A DNA stretch of 39,519 nucleotides from Candidatus Altimarinota bacterium (GCA_028688895.1 JAQTXG010000015.1:1-39519), one strand, 5' to 3'; positions 1 to 10,846 are shown, counted from the stretch's first letter. The notes: generated by a model not told the origin, from the letters alone. Program-made: numbers and translations.

Positions 1-237
1 TAAATTATGTACACTTCAGTCTATTTCTAATATTATCTTCTTTTCATGACAATAAAAATCAGGAATTATAAACCTATCTTGTCAGTTATATTCTGTATAA
101 ACATACATAGGTTTTTGTCTCAAAAAAATTATTCATAATTTTCATCATTTTATAAAACTCCATAAAATAATTTCTGATTCAGTCATATTATTTCTTAATT
201 TTTTTGAAGTTTCTTTTATTATATTAGGTATTTTCAT
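1..237 (-). CDS. DUF559-family endonuclease-like protein (partial, runs off left edge)
   Basis: The first 79 residues are in the window; the rest lies beyond base 1. It starts MKIPNIIKETSKKLRNNMT and shows the DUF559 pattern in order: R-x-N-M-T-x-x-E near residues 15-21, L-W near 25, L-R-Q-K-P near 39-43, D-F-Y-C-H near 59-63 and E-I-D-G-x-x-H near 71-77. These belong to the Vsr/restriction-endonuclease-like fold, where the D and E-x-D are expected to bind metal. The family is usually 110-130 aa. Three glycines are TGA codons. A GC-rich inverted repeat (257-294) lies just upstream, and similar sequence recurs at 35976 and 37645. Family assignment is good; the biological role of DUF559 proteins is not established. 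Confidence 0.85.
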
Positions 238-256
238 TTTTGTTTATTTTATATTT

Positions 257-294
257 CTCCCTTTTTAAAAGGGAGTACCCGCAGGGGGAGGGAT
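257..294. repeat. GC-richer palindromic repeat next to the DUF559 gene
   Basis: A 9-bp inverted repeat (CTCCCTTTT/AAAAGGGAG around one base) is followed by ACCCGCAGGGGGAGGG. It is strikingly GC-rich for this genome. Read on the minus strand it has the order CCTCCC..CGGGTA..CTCCCTTT, resembling CCTCCCTACGGGTA..CTTTCCCTTT in the repeat at 35976-36059. The rest of 238-496 holds only AT-rich leader sequence. Confidence 0.5.
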
Positions 295-496
295 TAGTTA
301 ATTAAAACTTAGTATATTTATTTTATTTTTTTAATCCACCAAAATTTAGATTATGCCAGCTTTTTTCTTTTCTACTAATAATGAATAAATAATAATTTTG
401 AATTATTTAAAAAATTGTTATAATTTCGTTGTTATTTTTTGTTTGCTGAGTAAATATACATATAATTATTCATTATTAATTATTCATTAAAAAAAC

Positions 497-1282
497 ATGT
501 TTCCATTATTTGAACCTATAGACTGATTTATAATTTATACTTTTTGACTTAGTTTAGCTGTTTGTTTTTTCTTATTTATTTGGATGTTAAACAAATTGTC
601 TGTTAAGCTTGGGTTTGATTATATAATTTTCAAGAAAAATGTGTTGTGGTATTTTTTATCTGTATTTTTCTTTTCTAGATTGTTCTATGTAGTTTGAAAA
701 TGGCATGATTTGAAATATATAAAAAATCCTTTTGAATTTTTTGTAATGAATGATTATAATTTTTCTCTAGCTTGAGCTATTATTTGATTTTTTGTAGTGT
801 TATTCATTACTATAAAAATTAGAAAAGAAAAATTGAATAATTTTATCGATGGTGTAATTATTTCGTTTCTATTCATTCTAATATTTTGATTTTTGTGAGC
901 TTTGATGTGATGACAAGTTTATGGTATAGAAACTCTTTATGGTATAGAAATTTCTTATACTCATCCATTTACTCCAATCCCATATCAAGTGCCAATTTTC
1001 CCTCTTCCAATTGTTTATTCTATAATATTTTTTGTACTATTTTCTATTTCATACATAAGTATGATGTATATACATATAAAATGAATAATAGGATATGTAT
1101 GATTAATAAGTATAGGATCTGTATTTTTGATTTTTGATTATTTTAGTGGAAAATATGATATATTCAAAGATACAATTTGAATAAATTTGATGCAAACTTT
1201 TTCAATTTTTTTGATAATTTTCTGATGATATAGATTGTTTATGTTGATGAAGTCAAATGAAAATAAAACTATTTTAAATTAA
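497..1282 (+). CDS. Lgt-like (prolipoprotein diacylglyceryl transferase family) membrane protein with degenerate signature
   Basis: 261 aa, about seven predicted membrane segments and no signal peptide. The order of elements follows Lgt, which transfers diacylglycerol to lipobox cysteines: an early segment, the SLAGAIIGF stretch (about 92-100) matching the GG..GG loop, and FGFLGALMGGQVYG (about 131-144) at the place of the family signature GRxGNFxNxE..G. The conserved Arg, both Asn and the Glu of that signature are replaced by Phe, Ala/Gly and Gln. The later HPSQLYE-like motif is also degraded (FPLPIVYS, near 163). It may be an inactive or neofunctionalised paralogue. comEC starts 4 bases after its stop, so the two are probably co-transcribed. 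Fold family moderately sure; enzymatic activity doubtful. Confidence 0.6.
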
Positions 1283-1286
1283 TATT

Positions 1287-2780
1287 ATGGTATCTAAAAA
1301 TATTCTATTTATATTTACTTCAATATTTTTCTTGATATGAGTTTTTATAAATAACCTCTCAAATGACATATATATATCACTTATAGTACTACTTGGATTA
1401 GTAGTGCTTTTTTTATGATATTTTCTGTACTCAAAAAAGTATCAAAAAGTACTGATCATTTCATTGTTGTGATTTATGATATGAATAATTGTATCTGATT
1501 ATAGTTTAAATAATATAAATAATAATGAAAAGATAATTGGACAATTTTATAATAAAAAAGATGTAGAATACATATATATTATAGATGAAGTAAACAAAAA
1601 AAATGAATTTACTGTAGAATATATAGCTAATTTAATAAACATATGAGATAAAAAAATAGATAAAGAAATAAAATGATTGTTAAATATAGATAAAAATTAT
1701 GACTTGAGTAAATGAGATGTAATAAAAACTAACTCAAAAATATTTGAATTGGAAGATTTTAATTGATTTTCCTATAAAAAGTACATGCTAAGTAAAAACA
1801 TATACTTAAAATCAAATATTTTTAGTTTTGAAACAGTGGATAAAGTAAAAGTGAATAAAATAGAAAATAATATTATTAATTTGAGAAAATATTTTCTAGA
1901 TGTAATATATGAAATATATCCATGAGAAGAGGCAATTTTTTTGTGATGAATTTTGTTGTGAGCTAGGGAATCTTTATCTCCAGATTTAAAACAAGATTTT
2001 AATAATTCTTGACTTACCCATTTTATAGCAGTTTCTGGATTCAATATTACTATCATAATAATATTTTTATCTATGCTTGTAAAATACTTCCCTGTATTTT
2101 TAAGAGCCATAATAATCACTGCATGAATAGTATTTTTTACTATTTTGGTATGAGATACTGCTCCTGTCATCAGAGCATCTATAATGTGATTGATATGATA
2201 TTATGTACTTATAAGTGGTAGAAAGTGAAATATGTTATCTATTATACTATTAACTGCTAGTATAATGGTATTTTTATCTCCCTTGAGTATCAATTATGAC
2301 ATATCTTTTCATTTGAGTTTTTTGGCTGTATTGTGAATAATATATACAAATAAGTTTTTTGAAGATGTGTTTCATTTCTTGCCAAATGTACTAGAAATAA
2401 AAACTGCGTTTACACTTACTTTATCAGCTATGACACTTACTTTGCCAATAATGATGTTCAATTTTGGCCAAGTGTCTATATTGGCTCCATTGGCTAATGT
2501 AGCAGTAACTTGGACTATACCAATAGCTATGTTATTTGGTTTTTTATCAATAATTGTCTACTTTGTCTACCCAATTGCCTGAATAATTGTCTGATATCTT
2601 ACTTGGATTTTCTTGAAATGGGATATCATAGTTGTACATTTCTTTTGAAAATTGGACTGGTCTATAATAAAAATTGATTTTTGAGTGTATAAAAATTATT
2701 TGGAGATATTATATTTTATGGTACTTGTATTTATAATATTGTGGTTTAGGAAAGACTGAAAAAAAGAAGATAAATCTTAG
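1287..2780 (+). CDS. comEC: ComEC/Rec2-family DNA uptake channel protein
   Basis: 497 aa polytopic membrane protein. The N-terminus has hydrophobic segments and a soluble DUF4131-like region ending in F-E-L-x-x-F-N-G-F-S-Y-K-K-Y (about 155-170). The diagnostic competence-domain motif GLTHFIAVSGFNI sits at about 241-253, followed by 7-8 membrane helices including TAPVIRASIMG. ComEC moves single-stranded DNA across the inner membrane during natural transformation. The C-terminal metallo-beta-lactamase domain found in many ComECs is absent, since the protein ends about 30 residues after the last helix. It follows the Lgt-like gene by 4 bases. Its TAG stop lies in the loop of a hairpin shared with the convergent gene. 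Together with ComF and the pilus cluster it indicates competence. Confidence 0.9.
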
Positions 2781-2795
2781 GATTTATCTTCTTTT
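2762..2795. terminator. Bidirectional terminator hairpin with both stop codons in its loop
   Basis: A perfect 15-bp stem (2762-2776 with 2781-2795) closes a TTAG loop. A-rich and T-rich ends let it work on both strands. The loop supplies TAG for comEC (2778-2780) and TAA for the opposite gene (2777-2779). Confidence 0.85.
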
Positions 2796-3961
2796 CATGC
2801 TGATAATTTTTCTGATACTTTATCTATATCTCAAGCTTCAAATACATCTCATCATTCTATTTCATTAGCTTCTCTTATTACATCTATTTTTTCTAGATTC
2901 AATTTAAACTGTTTTTCTGTATTAGGATTGTTTGCCAAATTAGCCATTTCTATTGTTATTTCCCTGGCTCTTTCTTTTAATTCTTCTTTTCTCTTTTTTG
3001 TATATGAACTTAGTTCCTTTTTAGATAATTGTCATTCACTACTATATGATAATACATATAGGCTATTTATTCACTCTAATTGTTTTTTGAGATTTCAAGA
3101 AGAAATATTTTCTATAGCAGTTAGATATGTTTGTGAATCTTTTGGGATATTTTTTACTTCTTTCAATATATGATTTTTTGTAGTTTCTATTGCAGTTGAT
3201 ATATCTTGTTTAGGATCTATTTGCTCGTCTCATACTTGTATTTTTAAATAATTTTTTCATACTATATTTAAAACTTCTGAATCAAATTTTCAATTTTTGT
3301 CTAGATTTGTATTAAAATCCTTGAATTCTTCAACATCTTTTATGTCTTTTCAAAAATTAAGTATATTTTTATCTTCATTTTTAATATCTAGTTCTGTAAT
3401 ATATCAATCTATCAATTTTTTTTCATCTGAATTTATAGATAAGTTATCTAGATTTAATTCTCAATTGTTTTCAGATATGCTTTTTGTAATTGATTCATAT
3501 GATTCTTTTGTGATTTGTTCTGACTCGTATAATCTATTTATGATAGGATAATATTTATTGTCTTCGATTTTTATTGGAATTTTTTTGTCTTTTTCTTGGT
3601 TTCATTCTGAATTATCTAAATTTGGATTTTTTGTTTCTCAATCTGCTTCTGTAGTTATTTCTGATGTTTCAATGCTTGCAGGTTTTTCATTATTGGTATT
3701 ATCTGATAAATTATCATCAGTAATATTTTCGTTTTCTGCTATTTCTTTAGGATTTCAAGTTTCTGGTGATGTAACTTCATCAGAATCATTTACTTCATTT
3801 GTTTTATGTATACCGTACAAAGACTCAAGAACATCTTTTTTTTGTTTATCTAAAGGTACTTTCAATGGTTCCTTGTACTCATTATTTAAGGCAATATCTC
3901 TTTCTGATTCTTGTACTTCTATACTTTTTCATTGTTTGAATTGTGCAAATGCATCTGACAT
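2777..3961 (-). CDS. Acidic cytoplasmic protein of unknown function
   Basis: 394 aa, starting MSDAFAQFKQG. It is rich in Glu, Asp, Asn, Lys and Ser, with no signal peptide or membrane segment. Residues about 60-150 look disordered (runs of E/N/D/T/S). The C-terminal two thirds have helical, coiled-coil-like spacing, including KKELSSYTKKREELKER. I recognise no family. It lies downstream of and on the same strand as the giant protease, but a strong 40-bp palindrome separates them, so it is probably its own transcript. It ends convergently with comEC, overlapping it by two bases. A structural or adaptor role is possible but unsupported. Confidence 0.75.
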
Positions 3962-3975
3962 AATTTCTGTTTAAT

Positions 3976-4015
3976 AAAATAATCACTTATATGATATCAT
4001 ATAAGTGATTATTTT
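3976..4015 (-). terminator. Perfect 40-bp palindrome downstream of the protease gene
   Basis: Bases 3976-3995 are the exact reverse complement of 3996-4015, with no loop beyond the GATATC centre. It lies 13 bases past the protease stop and 14 bases before the next minus-strand start, so it most likely terminates the protease transcript. A palindromic operator for the downstream gene is an alternative. Confidence 0.65.
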
Positions 4016-4028
4016 GTCAAAATAGAGT

Positions 4029-7000
4029 CTATTTATTTGGTAATTTATTATATTCTATAATAAATTGTTTGTAATATGAAATTGTTTCCTCTCTGATAGA
4101 CATTATTTCATCTTTTGTAAGTGTTTTATCGGTCAATAAAGTATTTAGATTGTATACTACTTTATTTGCTAATCTATACATATAAGAATTAGATTTTTTC
4201 TTTTCCAATTTTACTAGTAATAAGTTTTGAATTTTTGTAATTTTTGAATCATTGTATAATAAATATGAAATCTTATTTCAATCTATTTCTTTATTTTTTA
4301 CTTTTCATTCGTATTTAAAATTACTTAATTCTTTATGTATTTGTAAAAAATTCTTAAATTCTGTTCTCACTCAGTTTATATCTTTGTTTGATAATAAATC
4401 ATCTATTTTGTGTATACTATCTAATAATTTATTGTATGAGTTTCTATAATTGTACATATATTCAGTTAAATCATTTCATAGATAACTTATGCTAGATAAT
4501 ACATTGTCTATTGTTATAAGTGAAGATATTTTTTTATTAAATACACTTTCAAGTATTTTTGATTTAAACTCATATCAATCATTTAAATATTTAACTGGTT
4601 GAAATTTTTCAATACTTGTGTTTGATTTTTGCTCTAATTGAACATCTTGCATATTACAAGTAGTTCAGAGATTTCATCATTCACATGAAACTCAATCTTT
4701 TCTATACCATTTATATCAATTTTCAGTAGTTGTAGCTCTACATTCTAATTGTGTATCTATACATGTAGCAGCAATAACTGAACCTCAAAATCATCAAGAA
4801 GATGATCCTCCACTACTACTTCATCCTCAACTAGTGCTACTTGATGAGCTAGATCATCAAGTCGTAGCAACAGGACTTCACAATGTGAAGAGTGAAAATT
4901 GGTCAGTTGTAAAACTACATATTCAAGCTGATACTAGACAAGTTTTTAATAAATTGTATGTTGATCCATTGTTTGTCGATCTAAATACTCATAGAGTTTT
5001 TCAATTGTATGATGTTCACACAAATATGTTTACTTGTGCAGTATTTCAACTAAGGCTTAATTCTGAATCATCATTTCAGATTTTGAATGTCAAAGCTGGG
5101 ATATGTGTATATGATGAATTGTTAAAACTTCAACTAAACGCTGATTGTACTGGTGGATTGAATATTCAATTCCATCAGTTTGAATATATAATTAATCAGC
5201 TTAATGATAAAACTACATTATTAGTACCAGATCAGTTATTTATAGTGACGCTTCATGTAGAATTGAATATTGCTCAAGAAGAGTTTAAATTTGTACCTAT
5301 AAAAACTAAAGAACCTGTATTTGAATTATTTCAGCTATTATTATCGAGATTGTATGATATAGGGGTAGTAAAAGTATATATATCAGATAAAGATCAAGTA
5401 TATCAATTATTATTTCACCTAACTTGATAAAAGTATTGAGTATTTGGAGTTAATCAAGTCAAATCTATACTATGGTTAGTTCAACTAATTCATAACTTAC
5501 TTTGACTTAATGCATTTTGAGAAGTTCAATAAAGTATTTCTCATGTAGCAGTTAATTCTGTATTAAAGCTAATATTTACTAAACCATTTCATTTTGTTTT
5601 ACTAGTAGTATTGCTAGTATTTCATATTCTGATAATATTAATAGTTCAAGTTAATGTGTTTCATGCATAATCTATAGCTTGGTAAGATATGATGTTATCT
5701 CATGGATTTAGATTTAATGTTTTTGTGAAATTGTAACCTGAAAGTACAACTCATGAACCATTTAAAGTGAAACTACTTATTCCATTTTGATCAAACAAGG
5801 TACCTGTTAATGATATAGAAGAACTAGTAGCTTTTTCGTTGTTTAAATATGATAGGAAATTTAATGCTGGTAGCGTTTGGTCTAGAGTTATACTTCAAGT
5901 GTATGTAGTATTTAATGTTCATCAAGTACTTGTATAAGTTATTGAAACATTTTTAAGTCATTCTCAAGATGTTAAATTTACTGCTAAACTTCAGTTATTA
6001 TTTAAAGTTCATGTAAGTGAGTTTGTGATATCTCAAGAGATAGCATAATTTACAGGATATACAGAGCTAGTTAAGTTTAAGTTTGTAGTTGTATTATTAG
6101 TATATGCACCACTTGCAAAGCTTAACGATCAAGTTATTGTTTGAGGTAACACATTGTTAAATGTAAAATTATCGAAATTTTTACTAGTTATATTAAAAGT
6201 AAGTGAATTATCTATTGAATTATATATATCTCAATATTTAACAGTTTTGATATTTAATGTTCAAGTAAAACTATTTGTAATAGGTATTGATAAGTTATGA
6301 GAAATAGGTCAGTTGTATAAATTTAAATTTTCAGTGCTAATATCTAAATATAATCAAGTTCATACATAAGTTCAAGAATAGTCTACAATAAGATTATTTC
6401 AAGATGAAGTAATTCCAGATCAACTTAAATTATTTAATAATTCATCTTTTAATATTATATCAAAATCATTTGATGTACTAAATAATTCTATTCAATTATT
6501 ATATATACTAGTACCTGTTCATATATTAACAAATCAATTTCAATTTATAGAAGATCAACTCATACTTATAACGGTTCCAGAAGAATTAAAATCTATTGTA
6601 GAACCTGATAAAGTTATATCTTTTCAATCTAAATTGATAAAAGGTACACTAAAAGAATCATTTTCAAAACTTCAATTTTTAGTTATTCAATATCTCCTAA
6701 TCAATTCTTTAATAGCATTTTTTGCATTTACTTTACCATTTGATACAACTTTTCAATTCAAGCTAGGTATCAAATCAACACTTGACATTATAATATCTTT
6801 TACTTCATTGTATGATAAATCCGGTTTATAACTCCATAACATAGAAGCAAGTCATGTAACTACTGGAGTAGCCATACTTGTTCATTGGAATGATTTGTAT
6901 CAATGACTATTTTTTGAAAATTTTTCTATAGATAAATTGTCTATTCTACATCATTGTCATATATCATTATCATTGTCAGTTATAAAATTTATCCATAAAT

Positions 7001-8564
7001 TTAGATTATTTTTGAAAAATGCTGGATTTGTGAAAGGTATTTCTATATATCAGCTATAATCCTTGTAAAATATATCTAACAATGTAGATTGTGTAGAATC
7101 ATTATCAAATACATAAAAACTTAGTCTATCATTTGTATCTGTATCAAAATAGCCAGTTCCAAAATCACAAGATAGGTATCATTTTAATTTTGCTGCATCT
7201 GCTCATTCTAGAGAGAATGATTGATCAAAAAATAATTTATAATCCAATCATCCAGTATAATAAAGTGGAGTTTGGGTATGATATCAAAAACCTCAAGCAT
7301 ATAAATACCAGTCAGGATTTGTTCACAATGCTGTATTTCAAGTAAGTGTAGATAAACTATCTTCAAAAACAATTACTTCTTGTGGAGTGGTAGATAGTAT
7401 TCAAGAATCAACAGTAGAGTTTCATCCTGGTGCTGCTACATCTATAACTACATTTCAATAATTTGAATAATAAGCTAGATTGTCATCAGATCAAACAGAT
7501 GCTACTGCGAGAATATTGTCTAAATCATATCAATCTGGATAAGAAGCAACTACATTACTATTTACTCACTCATTTCATGCAGCAGTTACAAATAGTATTC
7601 AGTTATTTTTAGCCTCTAAAAGTGCATCATATTCAGCTTGACTGTAATTTGGTCATCCATAACTAGCATTGATAACTTTTGTTCAATTTTGAATTGCAAA
7701 ATTGATTCATTTTATGATATTTGAAACATAAAATACTCAGTCATATAAATTGTATGATTCTAATCTAGCTCAAATCATTTCAACATTTTGTGATACTCAA
7801 ATCACTCAAGTACCATTGTTTCATTTTGCTCAAATAATTCATGCTACATGTGAACCATGTCAGTTTATATCATATATATCATTGTATGGCAAAACTGAAG
7901 TTGTTCCAAATAATATATCTTCATAATTTAAACCAAAATTTGGACATCATCATACAATAGTTGCTCAAGTATCACTTTTACAATTAGTAGAAAGATCTTT
8001 TAGTTTTGGTGATAAATCTGGATGAGTATAATCTATTCAAGAATCGTTTATTGAAACAGTTATTTTATCACTAGTATCATTATATATTTTCCATGCATCA
8101 TCAGCCTGGATTGATTTAAGATACCATTGTTCTGCACTTCTAGTATCATTTGTAGTTACTCATGTATATGATGTATTTCTAATGTAATCTTTTTCTACAT
8201 ATTCTACTTCTGGTATCTTTTTTAATTCATTGATTACTGTAATTATGCTACTAGTATTTTCATCAAAAGATAATACTCAAACATCGACCTTATCATAATA
8301 ATCAAGTTTTTTAAATGATTTATTTCAAACTTTTGATTTCAATGTAGAAAAATTGTTTGATTTGCTTTTATTTTTTTTAAATTTTACTATTACTCTATCA
8401 TCAGCATATTGAGATTTATCAATATTTTTTGCATTGAGTCATTGTATTTTTAAATCATCAGTTGGATTTTTATTGGCGTAAGTAATATCAGTAAACAAAA
8501 GAGTTGATAACAAATTTATAACAAATAAGTATAGTGTGATATGAGATATAATTTTTTTTATCAT
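4029..8564 (-). CDS. Giant secreted subtilisin-like (S8) serine protease with FN3-like and Gly/Ser-linker regions
   Basis: 1511 aa. A signal peptide (MIKKIISHITLYLFVINLL..., cleavage after TYA near residue 30) is followed by a fervidolysin-like propeptide (about 35-145). The S8 domain has Asp in NDSGIDYTHP (about 173), His in GHGSHVAGI (about 234), the oxyanion Asn in TAAGNEG and Ser in GTSMATPV (about 561). The His-Ser distance is about 327 residues, roughly twice normal, because a beta-rich jelly-roll-like insert (about 390-545) interrupts the domain. Then come Ser/Thr/Asn-rich beta repeats, an FN3-like unit (LTPNTQYFYQVRG), a CSFTTDQFSLFTL surface module, a Gly/Ser linker, a four-Cys segment and a helical C-terminal domain of about 200 aa. 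A cell-surface or host-targeting protease is inferred. Both ends are in one frame. Confidence 0.92.
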
Positions 8565-8596
8565 ACAAGAAATGTTAGAATTTATAAATAGATGTT

Positions 8597-10063
8597 TTAA
8601 TCTTCGTAACCTTTTGGTGTAATTTTAGCAAAATTTGTAGCTTGTTCATATATATGTGCTATTTCGAATAATCTTTCTTCTTCTAATCTAGGTGTAAGGA
8701 TTTGTATACCAACTGGTAATAATTCTTTATCGCTATCCTCAGATTCTGCAAATCCACATGGAACTGATATACCTGGCAATCATGCTAGAGAAGCTGGTAT
8801 AGTATATGCATCACTTAGATACATCTTGATTGGATCATCTATTTTTTCTCATATTTTCCATGCTACATTTGGTGAAACTGGAGATACTATTGCATCTACT
8901 TGTTCAAATGCTTTTTTGAAATCTTGTATTATAAGAGTTCTGATTTGAGTGGCTTTTTTGAAATATGCATCATAATATCATGCTGATAATACATAACTTC
9001 AAAGCACTATTCTTCTCTTTGCTTCATCTCAAAATCATTCTTCCCTATTGTTCATAAATAATTCATCTGTACTTTCATATGATTCTTCACTATTGTGACC
9101 AAATCTGATTCCATCATATCTAGAAAGATTTGTAGAAACTTCAGCTGGCATGATGATATAATATGTAGCTATAGCATATTTTGTCATTGGTAGACTTATT
9201 TCTTTGATTTCTGCTCATAGATCTTTCATTTTTTGAATTGCTTCATTTATTCTAGTTTTTACTCATAAATCAAGTCATTCTTCAAAATATTCTTTTGGTA
9301 CTCAGATTTTGATTCATTTTAAATCTTTTGTTTCCCATATTTTTGGATTTATAGTATCTTTTCATGGAAGTGATGTATTTTCTTTTTCATCATAACCGTT
9401 CATGATTTCATATAATAATGCTGAATCTTTTACTGTTTTTGTAAGTGTTCATGGACAGTCTAGACTAGATGCCATAGCCATTACTCAGTATCTAGGATTT
9501 CTACCGTAGCTTGGTTTAAATCATACTATACCACACATAGAAGCTGGTTGTCTGATACTTCAACCAGTATCTGTTCAAAGTGCTGCTGGTGCTAGTCATG
9601 CAGCGACAGCTGCTGCTGATCAACCACTAGAACCTCATGGGATTCTATCAGTTCCCCATGGATTTTTTGTAGTATTCAATGCTGAACTTTCACTTGTAGA
9701 TCACATAGCAAATTCATCCATATTTACTTTTCAAAGTGAACTCATTCAGGCATTTTTCAATCTGTGTATTACTGTTGCGTCATATGGAGGATTGAAGTCT
9801 CTCAGCATATTTGAAGCACAAGTTGTAGGTATTCATATCTCACAAAAAATGTCCTTGATAGCAATAGGCAATCAAAGTAATAAGTTTTCATCTGTATCTG
9901 CAATTTTATTTAATCAATTTTTGTTTACAAAGTTGTATGAATTTATTTTTGAGTCATACTTCTCTATTCTATCTAAAAAATATTTAAAAACTTCTTCACT
10001 AGAAGTCTTGCCAGATTTTATCTCTTCTAAAAGCTGTTCTAAGCTTAAATCCTTAAAATTCAT
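8597..10063 (-). CDS. gatA: Aspartyl/glutamyl-tRNA(Asn/Gln) amidotransferase subunit A
   Basis: 488 aa, normal length. Amidase-signature enzyme that releases ammonia from glutamine to amidate Glu-tRNA(Gln) or Asp-tRNA(Asn). The Ser-cisSer-Lys triad is visible: Lys in [11 protein letters not shown] (about 71), the Gly/Ser-rich IPGGSSGGSAAAVAAG (about 143-158) and [16 protein letters not shown] (about 163-178). The C-terminus [10 protein letters not shown]...PVGIQIL is typical. gatB and gatC are not nearby in the window. The start at 10063 is followed by [15 protein letters not shown], as expected for the family. A 164-bp structured element begins 24 bases upstream, between this gene and rplS, and could affect its expression. 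Confidence 0.95.
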
Positions 10064-10086
10064 ACTATTTATCTTAAAATTAAAAA

Positions 10087-10250
10087 TAAGTAAAGTCTAA
10101 AATAATCGCTTTTAGAAAAAAATAATATTTTTTGCTAAAAATTACTCAATAATTTTTAGCTTAGAATAGCTAAACAAAAAATTATTTCATAATTTTTATC
10201 TAAAAATCTAAGTTTTTATTCTGAAAAAGAATTATTTCAGACTTTACTTA
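10087..10250. repeat. Structured intergenic element, copy 1 (core 10114-10222 inside a private inverted repeat)
   Basis: The outer arms 10087-10106 and 10231-10250 are reverse complements with one mismatch in 20. The core, 10114-10222, aligns almost end to end with 24123-24233. In this copy the core has two internal hairpins: an 11-bp stem GCTAAAAATTA/TAATTTTTAGC with a 5-base loop, and a 9-bp stem AAAAATTAT/ATAATTTTT. No coding potential. It lies between rplS and gatA. The arms share no sequence with those of copy 2. Confidence 0.7.
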
Positions 10251-10289
10251 ATAAAATGAGTATATCCAAAAATAAAAATTTTAAAAGAA

Positions 10290-10314
10290 AAAATCCTCCA
10301 AAATGGAGGATTTT
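10290..10314 (-). terminator. rplS terminator
   Basis: An 11-bp stem AAAATCCTCCA/TGGAGGATTTT with an AAA loop, followed on the minus strand by a T-rich tract, 17 bases after the rplS stop. Confidence 0.85.
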
Positions 10315-10331
10315 CAAATTTATTAAATCAA

Positions 10332-10685
10332 TTATTTAACTTCTTTAAGTCTAGCTGCTTTACCAGTAAGATCTCTGATAAATTTGATAGATTTTCTTCT
10401 AACTTTGAATTGTCTAATAATTTCTATTTTTTGTATAGTTGAAGAGTGAATTGGAAACACTTTTTCTACACCGAAAGCTCCGATTTTTCTTCTAACTGTA
10501 ATATTTTTTTCTAATTCAGATTTACCAGCAATACTGATAACTAAACCTTTGTATCTTTGGATTCTTTCTTTACCACCTTCTTTAATCACTTGGTAAACTT
10601 CTACTTCCATACCAGTTCTAATTTGTTCTCTACCTTCTTGTAAAAAAGGTAATTGAATTTTTTTAATTAATTCAGAATTTGTCAT
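10332..10685 (-). CDS. rplS: 50S ribosomal protein L19 (bL19)
   Basis: 117 aa, the usual bL19 length. It packs against L14 at the 30S-50S interface. Family features in order: F.EGREQIRTGMEVEVYQV (about 14-33), the basic core QRYKGLVISIAG (about 43-54), NITVRRKIGAFGVEKVFPIHS (about 61-81) and the Arg/Lys-rich tail RRKSIKFIRDLTGKAARLKE. All ten glycines use GGN codons and none uses TGA, unlike nearly all surrounding genes; this matches a highly expressed gene. It has its own terminator. The 5' leader to any upstream promoter is AT-rich. No rimM or trmD neighbours are seen. Confidence 0.97.
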   Translation of the reverse strand: MTNSELIKKIQLPFLQEGREQIRTGMEVEVYQVIKEGGKERIQRYKGLVISIAGKSELEKNITVRRKIGAFGVEKVFPIHSSTIQKIEIIRQFKVRRKSIKFIRDLTGKAARLKEVK

Positions 10686-10788
10686 AATATATTTGTAAAT
10701 TGTTAAATAATTCCATTAGGGTATTTTATATATATAGCCTTAGAAATTTCGCATATCATATAAGAAAAAATAAAAAAATCAAATCTTT

Positions 10789-10817
10789 TTGCAAAAAAAA
10801 CTATTTTATGCTAAAAT
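10789..10817 (+). promoter_or_regulatory. Extended -10 promoter for the coiled-coil gene
   Basis: TTGCAA at 10789-10794, a 17-base spacer and TAAAAT at 10812-10817, preceded by TG one base upstream (extended -10). The expected start falls about 23 bases before the ATG at 10847. Confidence 0.5.
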
Positions 10818-10846
10818 TAGAATATATTTATATATAATTAGCTAAA

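Noticed and set aside
4834-5427. Long uninterrupted plus-strand frame of 197 codons
   Set aside because: It is the antisense of the protease's FN3-like and Gly/Ser region. The minus-strand reading gives clear family motifs and one continuous 1511-residue frame.
10087-10250. Ordinary MITE with terminal inverted repeats
   Set aside because: The arms differ completely from those of the second copy, whereas MITE termini are conserved. No target-site duplication is evident.
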